DNA of 64,000 nt, taken from CAILKP01 sp038231815 (GTDB lineage: Bacteria > Planctomycetota > Phycisphaerae > Phycisphaerales > UBA1924). Positions within the stretch are counted from its first letter, which is position 1. Each line of letters begins with the position of its first letter. Shown one piece after another: positions 7,350-14,162 of this stretch. A program made the position numbers and the translations under genes. The stretch lies in assembly GCA_038231815.1 (NCBI GenBank), contig JBBRKQ010000006.1, forward strand, positions 1 through 64,000. The letters are read 5' to 3'. The notes beneath the pieces were generated by a model, which ran no database searches, was not told the origin of the DNA, and saw nothing but the letters and a program-made list of their open reading frames with translations.

Positions 7350-9716
7350 ATGACCCCCTCCAGCACGCTAGACCATGCCTCTGCCGCCGTTGGGGGCGGC
7401 AATGCTCCTTCCCCCGCGGGAATGGATCGCTTCGTGTATGACGATGCGATCGTTCGCAAATTCGCCGCGGCGACGGTGATCTGGGCGTTCGTGGGAATGC
7501 TTGTCGGGATCATTGTGGCGGTGCAGATGGCTTTGCCGCCCGCGCTGACGTGGGAGGTTGGCGGGATTCGGCCGCTGGGGTGGCTGGCGTTTTTGACCAA
7601 TGTGGAATACCTGTCGTTCGGGCGGCTGCGGCCATTGCACACCAACGCGGTGATCTTTGCGTTTGCGGGGAATGCGATCTTCGCGGCGATCTATTACTCG
7701 ACCCAGCGTTTGTGCAAGGCGAGGATGTTTAGCGACACGCTGAGCAAGCTGCACTTTTGGGGATGGCAACTGATCATTGTTTCGGCGGCGCTGACGTTGC
7801 CGCTGGGTATTACTCAGGGCAAGGAGTACGCAGAGCTTGAGTGGCCGATTGACCTGATGATTGCTGTGGTGTGGGTGGGCTTCTTTGGTGTGAACTTCTT
7901 TGGCACTCTGTCGCGACGTCGTGAGCGGCACCTGTATGTGGCGTTGTGGTTTTACATTGCAACCATCGTCACTGTTGCGGTGCTGCATGTGTTTAACAGC
8001 CTGATGATTCCTGCGGGGATTTTCAAGAGCTATTCGCTGTATGCCGGTGTGCAGGATGCCTTCATGCAGTGGTGGTATGGGCACAACGCGGTGGCGTTTT
8101 TTCTGACGACACCGTTTCTGGGGCTGATGTACTACTTCCTGCCCAAGGCCGCGGAGAGGCCTGTTTTCAGCTACAGGCTGTCGATCATTCACTTCTGGTC
8201 GCTGGTGTTCTTGTACATTTGGGCGGGCCCACACCACCTGCACTACACCGCACTCCCGGCATGGGCCAGCACGCTTGGCATGCTGTTCTCACTCATGCTG
8301 TGGATGCCAAGCTGGGGCGGCATGATCAACGGCCTGCTCACGCTTCGCGGGGCGTGGAACAAGGTTGCCAGCGATGTGGTGCTCAAGTTCTTTGTCGTGG
8401 GCATCACCTTCTACGGCATGAGCACGTTTGAAGGGCCGATGCTGTCGATCAAAAGCGTCAATGCGCTCTCGCACTACACGGACTGGACCATTGCCCACGT
8501 GCACGCGGGTGCCTTGGGCTGGAATGGCTTTATGGCGTTTGGCATGCTGTACTGGCTGATGCCGCGACTTTTCCAGACCCCGCTGTGGAGCAAGAAACTG
8601 GCCGGCACGCACTTTTGGATCGGCACCATCGGCATCCTGCTGTACATCATCCCGATCTACGCATCGGGCCTGACCCAGGGGCTGATGTGGCGCGCGTTTG
8701 ATGAGTCGGGCCTGCTGAAGTACCCGGACTTTGTAGAATCTGTGACCGCTGTGCTGCCGATGTACTGGCTGCGTGTTGCCGGTGGCCTTCTGTACATTTC
8801 CGGGGTGGTCTTGTGCATGCTAAACATGGCCATGACGTGGAGGGCCCGCCCCACTGTGTACGAGGAACCCGTGCACACGGCTCCTCGGCTCAGCGAGCAG
8901 TACAGCGATGAGGCGCCGCCAGCATCTGAGTTGTATGCCAATCTTGAAGCAGGAAAGAAACTTGATGTGCTAGTCAAAGGCTTCTGGCACCGGGTGTGGG
9001 AGCGCAAGCCGCTGAAGTTTACCGTGCTTGTGTTTCTGGCGGTTGCGGTCGCCAGCTTGTTTGAGATTATCCCAACGTTCGTCATCGGCTCGAACATACC
9101 GACGATCGCATCGGTGCAGCCGTACACACCGCTGGAACTGGCAGGCCGAGACATCTATGTTGCAGAGGGCTGCTATGGCTGTCACAGCCAGATGATCCGC
9201 CCGCTGTATGCCGAGACGAAGCGCTACGGCGAATACTCCAAACCCGGAGAGTTCGTGTATGACCATCCCTTCCAGTGGGGCAGCAAGCGCACGGGGCCGG
9301 ATCTGCAGCGCGAGGGTGGGAAGCAGTCGGACAGTTGGCACGTGCTGCACTTTAACAACCCAAGGCAAGTCAACGACCGCTCGATCATGCCGGCGTATCC
9401 GCACATGCTGACCAAGCCGATCGACTTTGACGGTCTGACCGCCCGCGTACGCGTTATGGCAATGCTGGGTGTGCCTTATGGCCAGGCCGTACTTGACGGC
9501 AAGGCACCCGAAATGGCACGTGAGCAGGCCGCGGCGATTGCCAAGAGCATCGCCGCCCAAGGCGGACAGGCCGACCTTGGCGACAAGCAGGTTGTAGCAC
9601 TGATTGCGTACATCCAGCGATTGGGCACCGATATTTCCAAGCCCGCGCCGGTTGCCGCACCGGCGGCAAAGGTTGCCCAAACCGCCCCGGCGGCCAAAAC
9701 AGTCAGGCCGCAGTGA
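7350..9716 (+). CDS. ccoNO: cbb3-type cytochrome c oxidase, fused subunits I and II (CcoNO)
   Basis: This 788-residue protein joins the catalytic haem-copper subunit to the membrane-anchored cytochrome c subunit, which are separate in proteobacteria. The N-terminal part (about residues 25-500) is a multi-span CcoN. It has the low-spin haem histidine in PLHTNAVIF, copper ligands in WWYGHNAV and PHHLHYTALP, and haem histidines in IAHVHAGALGWNG. After a linker with EPVHTAPRLSEQY and one membrane span, the CcoO part begins. It has a single c-haem site CYGCH near residue 610 and the typical YGEYSKPGEFVYDHPFQWG and PAYPHM sequences, the latter with a Met ligand. The enzyme reduces oxygen at low concentration and conserves energy as a proton gradient. 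GGAG lies six bases before the ATG. Confidence 0.95.
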   Translation: MTPSSTLDHASAAVGGGNAPSPAGMDRFVYDDAIVRKFAAATVIWAFVGMLVGIIVAVQMALPPALTWEVGGIRPLGWLAFLTNVEYLSFGRLRPLHTNAVIFAFAGNAIFAAIYYSTQRLCKARMFSDTLSKLHFWGWQLIIVSAALTLPLGITQGKEYAELEWPIDLMIAVVWVGFFGVNFFGTLSRRRERHLYVALWFYIATIVTVAVLHVFNSLMIPAGIFKSYSLYAGVQDAFMQWWYGHNAVAFFLTTPFLGLMYYFLPKAAERPVFSYRLSIIHFWSLVFLYIWAGPHHLHYTALPAWASTLGMLFSLMLWMPSWGGMINGLLTLRGAWNKVASDVVLKFFVVGITFYGMSTFEGPMLSIKSVNALSHYTDWTIAHVHAGALGWNGFMAFGMLYWLMPRLFQTPLWSKKLAGTHFWIGTIGILLYIIPIYASGLTQGLMWRAFDESGLLKYPDFVESVTAVLPMYWLRVAGGLLYISGVVLCMLNMAMTWRARPTVYEEPVHTAPRLSEQYSDEAPPASELYANLEAGKKLDVLVKGFWHRVWERKPLKFTVLVFLAVAVASLFEIIPTFVIGSNIPTIASVQPYTPLELAGRDIYVAEGCYGCHSQMIRPLYAETKRYGEYSKPGEFVYDHPFQWGSKRTGPDLQREGGKQSDSWHVLHFNNPRQVNDRSIMPAYPHMLTKPIDFDGLTARVRVMAMLGVPYGQAVLDGKAPEMAREQAAAIAKSIAAQGGQADLGDKQVVALIAYIQRLGTDISKPAPVAAPAAKVAQTAPAAKTVRPQ

Positions 9717-9776
9717 GTGATTGAGATCATGTGAGCGGCGGAGCTGCTCGCCATTTTACTACGTCTGGAGCATTCA

Positions 9777-9950
9777 ATGAGACTTTCCGACATCATGTCT
9801 CGCGTGGACTTGACGGTGTGGCCGATCGCGGCTTTGGTGATCTTTGTGGGCGTGTTCATTGTTGTTGCCAGACGAGCATTCGCGCGATCGCCGTCTGAGA
9901 ACGAGCGTGCCGCGGCGATGCTGCTTGGTGACGATGCCGAATCCATGTAA
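9777..9950 (+). CDS. ccoQ: Small cbb3 oxidase subunit, CcoQ/FixQ-like
   Basis: A 57-residue protein with one membrane span (VWPIAALVIFVGVFIVVARR) and a charged cytoplasmic tail. GGAG lies six bases before the ATG. The gene sits between ccoNO and ccoP, exactly where ccoQ is found. CcoQ stabilises the assembled oxidase. Sequence conservation in this family is low, so the call relies on size, topology and position. Confidence 0.75.
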   Translation: MRLSDIMSRVDLTVWPIAALVIFVGVFIVVARRAFARSPSENERAAAMLLGDDAESM

Positions 9951-10019
9951 TTGCCGTTTGGCCACAGACACACCAATTTCAAGCCTTGGCGATGATGCGA
10001 GACTTGCCCTTTTATAGAG

Positions 10020-10793
10020 ATGGAACCTGCCATGAGCGCAACGACCAGCCCAATGAACCACGGATCAGTAACCTCCGGCCACTCGGCAACCGCCGCGGGC
10101 TCCGAATCCTTGCCAACGCGTGGCGCAGCAGATTTCAATCGAGCGGCTGACCCCAAGCCATTGGCCGAGACGGGCCACTCGTACGACGGCATCACGGAAT
10201 ACGACAACCCAACCCCGGGTTGGTGGCACCTGCTGTTTTTCCTGTCGATCATCTTCTCGATTGGCTATTTCATTATCTATTCGGCCGACCCGCTGGCACC
10301 GACGGTGCAAGGCGACTGGGAGAAGGATGTGGCCGAGGCCAACGCCAAGATTTTTGCGAAGATCGGCAACCTCAAGGCGGATGAGCCGACGATGCTGGCG
10401 ATGATGGTCCAGCCCGAATGGATGAGCTTTGGCACCTCGCTGTTTAAGGCCAACTGCATCAGTTGCCATGGCCGCGAGGGTCAGGGTGAAGTTGGCCCGA
10501 ACCTAACCGATGACTCATACAAGAACATCACCCAACTTCCCGACTTCCTGCGGGTGGTTCGGGAGGGTGCCGCCGGAGGGGCAATGCCCGCGTGGAAGGG
10601 CCGCCTGAGTGACAATGAGGTTGTGCTGGTTGCTTCGTACGCGGCATCGCTGCGGGGCAAAAACCTTCCGGGCCCTCGTGGTGCGGAGGGCGCTGTCGCA
10701 CCACCGTGGCCGCCGCTTCCGGCTGCCAAACAAGCGGCGGTTTCACCTGCTTCAACACCTTCCGCAGCCTCAATCCCGGCAGCTGCGAAGTAA
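10020..10793 (+). CDS. ccoP: cbb3-type cytochrome c oxidase subunit III, mono-haem (CcoP)
   Basis: CcoP passes electrons from soluble cytochrome c into the oxidase. The N-terminal part has the CcoP signature YDGITEYDNPTPGWWH followed by one membrane span. A single c-type haem domain follows, with CISCH near residue 145, GEVGPNLTDD and the axial-Met region GGAMPAW. Most CcoP proteins carry two haem domains, so this one is a shortened, mono-haem version. The C-terminus is a proline- and alanine-rich tail. The first ATG is at 10020. An in-frame ATG at 10032 has GGA seven bases upstream and is an equally good start. Confidence 0.92.
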   Translation: MEPAMSATTSPMNHGSVTSGHSATAAGSESLPTRGAADFNRAADPKPLAETGHSYDGITEYDNPTPGWWHLLFFLSIIFSIGYFIIYSADPLAPTVQGDWEKDVAEANAKIFAKIGNLKADEPTMLAMMVQPEWMSFGTSLFKANCISCHGREGQGEVGPNLTDDSYKNITQLPDFLRVVREGAAGGAMPAWKGRLSDNEVVLVASYAASLRGKNLPGPRGAEGAVAPPWPPLPAAKQAAVSPASTPSAASIPAAAK

Positions 10794-10886
10794 GCACTCA
10801 GCGTCTTGCGACTCTGTGTACCCAGACCGTCCCGCTGCGTTCGCCCTGATTGGCCGGAGCGCCTCGAACCTGAAAAGACTACCGCT

Positions 10887-12557
10887 ATGCCTCCCGCCAC
10901 CTTGCTTGAGCCCGATGAAAAAGTCTTGTCCACCCTAAACAAGGATGGATCGCGGCGGTGGCTGCGGCCGCGTGTTTCGCGTGGGCAATTTCTGCGTCAT
11001 CGCCGCATTGTCGCGTATGCGTTGATTGCGATCTTTGTTACTCTGCCGCACCTGCGGCTGGGCGGCAAGCCTTTGTTTCTGCTGGACATCATCGCTCGCC
11101 AATTCACGATATTCGGCAGGACGTTTCTTCCGACGGACAGTCTGCTGCTGGCGCTGCTGGTGGTTGGGGTATTTTTATCAATCTTTTTGGTCACGGCCCT
11201 GTTTGGCCGGGCGTGGTGCGGGTGGGCCTGTCCACAGACGGTTTACCTTGAGTTTGTTTTCCGGCCCATCGAGCGGCTGTTTGAAGGCGAACCGGGCCGA
11301 GCCAAACGCACGAGGTATGTCGGGCTCCGTAAGGCCGGTAAGTTGCTGGTGTTTCTGATACTGTCCATGGCCCTAGCGCACACTTTTTTAGCATATTTCG
11401 TTGGCACCGATGCACTGGCGCAATGGGTGCGACGATCACCGTTTGAGCACCCGACAAGTTTTTTGGTGATGGCTGGCGTGACGTTTTTGATGCTGTTTGA
11501 CTTTGGATTCTTCCGCGAGCAAACCTGTATCGTCGCGTGCCCGTACGGCCGAATGCAATCGGTACTGCTCGACCGCAACAGCCTGATTGTGAGTTATGAC
11601 AAGCGACGGGGCGAGCCGCGTGGCCGGGGCAAGGCCGCCGTCCAGAGCGGAACGTTTGCTGGAAGGCATGACGCCGAGGGACGGGCCGCTGAAGGGCGGG
11701 GAGCTGGTGGGCAGATGGCTGGTGGGCAGATGACTGGTGGGCTGGAAGCGGGAGCATCAGCGGACCTGTCGTTACCGATCTTGCAGCAAGAACACAAGAC
11801 TTCGGCGGTGACGGGCAGTGCCGATCACCGCACCGGCGACTGCGTTGATTGCGGCCTGTGCGTATCCACCTGCCCCACCGGGATTGACATACGCCAGGGC
11901 TTGCAGATGGAGTGCATCAGTTGCACGCAGTGCATTGATGCGTGCGATGCGGTGATGACGAAACTGCACCGGCCGACCGGGCTGATTCGCTACACATCAC
12001 AGGCGGCCCTTGAGTATGCGGCGGGTGAGGGACCAAAGCCATCGGTTTTTCGCTGGCGCATTTTGCTCTACCCGATCATCATCCTGATCGTCGGCAGTGC
12101 GTTTCTGGTACTGCTGGTGACAGCTTCACCGGTTGATATCTCGCTGGCGCGTGCTCGCGGGTTGCCGTTTAACACGCTGGCTGATGGTCGCATCAGCAAT
12201 CAGATGACCTTTAAACTCACCAGCCGCAGCCCATCGGATCAGCGGTTCACAGTGACGATCGAGGGCCCCGGCGCACCGCAGATTGAACTGGCGGAGAATC
12301 CGGTCGTGCTCAGTCCCGGTCAGGTTCATGCCGAACCGGTGATTGTGAGCATGAACCGCGATGGATTTGAGGCCGGGAGCGCGTTTGCGCTGATCAAGGT
12401 GGCCGACAGCACAGGCCGCGTGGTCTCGACTCGTTCCATCACGCTAATCGGCCCGACCAGACACCCGGATGAGCACCACAACGATGATGAAAAGAAGCGC
12501 GAAAAGTACAAGCAGGAAACTAAAGATATCGAAACGGAGAAGCATGATGACCGTTAG
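10887..12557 (+). CDS. ccoG: Cytochrome c oxidase accessory protein CcoG (RdxA/FixG type)
   Basis: CcoG is a membrane ferredoxin that helps deliver copper to cbb3 oxidase. Visible are several membrane spans, WCGWACPQTVYLE, EQTCIVACPYGRMQS, then two 4Fe-4S ferredoxin motifs (CVDCGLCVSTCPTG near residue 318 and CISCTQCIDACD near 341) and a C-terminal Ig-like FixG domain. The start at 10887 gives MPPATLLEPDEKV; the open frame begins earlier, at 10806, but that part has no homology. Between the DKRRGEPRG segment and the first ferredoxin motif, where most CcoG have a short link, there are about 65 extra residues rich in Gly, Ala and Gln. These are partly made of a 15-base tandem repeat. The extension at the C-terminus is very charged. 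Confidence 0.93.
   Translation: MPPATLLEPDEKVLSTLNKDGSRRWLRPRVSRGQFLRHRRIVAYALIAIFVTLPHLRLGGKPLFLLDIIARQFTIFGRTFLPTDSLLLALLVVGVFLSIFLVTALFGRAWCGWACPQTVYLEFVFRPIERLFEGEPGRAKRTRYVGLRKAGKLLVFLILSMALAHTFLAYFVGTDALAQWVRRSPFEHPTSFLVMAGVTFLMLFDFGFFREQTCIVACPYGRMQSVLLDRNSLIVSYDKRRGEPRGRGKAAVQSGTFAGRHDAEGRAAEGRGAGGQMAGGQMTGGLEAGASADLSLPILQQEHKTSAVTGSADHRTGDCVDCGLCVSTCPTGIDIRQGLQMECISCTQCIDACDAVMTKLHRPTGLIRYTSQAALEYAAGEGPKPSVFRWRILLYPIIILIVGSAFLVLLVTASPVDISLARARGLPFNTLADGRISNQMTFKLTSRSPSDQRFTVTIEGPGAPQIELAENPVVLSPGQVHAEPVIVSMNRDGFEAGSAFALIKVADSTGRVVSTRSITLIGPTRHPDEHHNDDEKKREKYKQETKDIETEKHDDR
11703..11747 (+). repeat. 15-base tandem repeat inside ccoG
   Basis: Three units, GCTGGTGGGCAGATG twice and then ACTGGTGGGCTGGAA, are read in frame as AGGQM, AGGQM and TGGLE. 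They lie in the extra linker of CcoG just before the ferredoxin domain. The unit is nearly the same as the one at the end of ccoI when the frame of the repeat is rotated. Confidence 0.9.
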
Positions 12558-13170
12558 CAACTCTGAAACAACCGGCGTGCAATTGCCGCTGGGGGTCGCA
12601 CCAAAGGCTCACGATGAAGCTCGGGGCGGTTTAAAGAACACCGGCCGGCGCTGGCCGCTGGTCATCGTCGGATTGCTTTTACTCAACGTCGCCATCACCG
12701 CAGCGTTGATCACCCTTTCATCTCGCGATCCCGGGCTGATGGTTGAGCGCGATTATGACCAGCGGGCACTGGAGTGGGACAACTTTGCGCGGCAGCGTCT
12801 TGCCAGCGAGAGCCTGGGCTGGACGGCTGATGTCACGATTGATACGGCGGGCGTGCAGCCGCGGCTGATTGTGCGGCTGGCAGACAGCCAAGGCCAGCCA
12901 GTGATTCCCGAGCGTGCCGAGGCCATCGCGTTCCCACAGTCGCACGCCTCTCAGTCACAGGTGCTGCGACTCATTCCAGTTGAGGGTGATCCCGCCGCCT
13001 GCAGCAGTGTGATCAACCTCACGCATCCGGGACTTTGGGAAGTGCGGCTGACCGCTAATCGTGACGGCAAAGCGTTTATGAGCACCTCGAGCATCAAATC
13101 CAAAAACAGTGTGAGCATCACGCCAGGACGGTCGCAAGCGTTACCACGAACTCCAGCGGAGCATGACTGA
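12544..13170 (+). CDS. ccoH: FixH/CcoH family cbb3 oxidase assembly protein
   Basis: This 208-residue protein has one N-terminal membrane span (WPLVIVGLLLLNVAITAALI) and then the FixH pattern DPGLMVERDYDQRALEWD. The rest is a periplasmic beta-sandwich domain ending with LWEVRLTANRDGKAF. FixH/CcoH binds the oxidase during or after assembly. The ATG at 12544 overlaps the end of ccoG by 14 bases; the frame is also open upstream from 12469, but that part is out of keeping with the family. The next gene starts on the stop codon. Confidence 0.85.
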   Translation: MMTVSNSETTGVQLPLGVAPKAHDEARGGLKNTGRRWPLVIVGLLLLNVAITAALITLSSRDPGLMVERDYDQRALEWDNFARQRLASESLGWTADVTIDTAGVQPRLIVRLADSQGQPVIPERAEAIAFPQSHASQSQVLRLIPVEGDPAACSSVINLTHPGLWEVRLTANRDGKAFMSTSSIKSKNSVSITPGRSQALPRTPAEHD

Positions 13171-14162
13171 TGCCAATCGGCGGTGTTCAATTCGCGATGG
13201 CTATTGACGTAGCGGCATTCACACGTGAACCGCTGGCGCTTCTGCTGGGCAGCACGTTGCTGTCGAGCCTGATCGGCTCGGTTCACTGCGCGGGAATGTG
13301 CGGGCCGCTGTGCCTGATTGCATCAACATCCGCCGCCGCCGGAAAGCCGGCGCAACTCACCATCGCCGGACAAGCGGTCACGGGCGTTGGTTCCGAGCGG
13401 AACGTGCCAACGGCCATTGGCCAGGTCCCAGCCTTTGCTTACCACTTAGGACGGCTTGCAATTTACTGCGCACTGGGTGCTCTCGCCGGGTCGCTCGGAG
13501 CCGTTGTTGATCTTGGATCTGGCCTGCTTGGGCTGCAGCGTGCCGCCGCGTTGGGCGCAGCCACATTTGTAATTGCCATGGCCATGATGATGCTCATGCG
13601 TCTTGCCGGTATTGGACTGCCGCGACTTGCCCAAACAGCTGCATTAGTGCCGTCGCGGTTCGTTTCAGCACAGTTGCTGGCTAGGGCGCGACGGCTGCCG
13701 GCGCTGTACCGAGCCGCCGTGCTTGGCCTGCTCTCCGGGCTGCTGCCGTGCGGCTGGCTGTACGCGTTTGTGCTGGTTGCGGCGGGAACAGCATCGGTTG
13801 GCAGTGGCGTGCTGGTAATGCTGGCGTTCTGGCTTGGCACTGTGCCCCTGCTTGTCGTTCTCACAGTTGCGGCACGAAAACTAACGGGCATCGGCGGGCC
13901 GTGGCTCAAGCTGGCCACAGCTTGCCTGCTGCTGATGGCCGGTTTGGGCACCATCGCGCATCGGTCATCTGGCTTGTTCAGCGCCAATGGCAAGTCGCAG
14001 TTGGTCATGCCCGAGTGCTGTGAGCCTACCACCACTACTGCTGCTGATTTAGGTTCGAGCGATCTTTGTACCGCACAGCCAATGGCCGCTCCGGTTGCAG
14101 GAAAACTCGCCTCGCACGCGGGCGCGATTGCACGGCCAATCATGCAGGAGGCACGCAAGTGA
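13170..14162 (+). CDS. SafE/TauE-like (UreH-type) membrane protein of cbb3 cluster
   Basis: The 330-residue protein has about six membrane spans and the two marks of the cbb3-linked UreH/SafE-like family: SVHCAGMCGPLCL near residue 35 and GLLPCGWLYAFVLVAAGTA near residue 190. Genes of this group usually lie next to ccoI and are thought to help metal handling or cytochrome biogenesis; their transported substrate is not settled. The ATG overlaps the TGA of ccoH by one base, and the end overlaps the GTG of ccoI, so translation is coupled on both sides. Confidence 0.82.
   Translation: MPIGGVQFAMAIDVAAFTREPLALLLGSTLLSSLIGSVHCAGMCGPLCLIASTSAAAGKPAQLTIAGQAVTGVGSERNVPTAIGQVPAFAYHLGRLAIYCALGALAGSLGAVVDLGSGLLGLQRAAALGAATFVIAMAMMMLMRLAGIGLPRLAQTAALVPSRFVSAQLLARARRLPALYRAAVLGLLSGLLPCGWLYAFVLVAAGTASVGSGVLVMLAFWLGTVPLLVVLTVAARKLTGIGGPWLKLATACLLLMAGLGTIAHRSSGLFSANGKSQLVMPECCEPTTTTAADLGSSDLCTAQPMAAPVAGKLASHAGAIARPIMQEARK

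Noticed and set aside
14066..14158. Upstream ATG start for ccoI
   Set aside because: It overlaps the previous gene by almost 100 bases, while the GTG at 14159 has a perfect AGGAGG site and fits the operon pattern.
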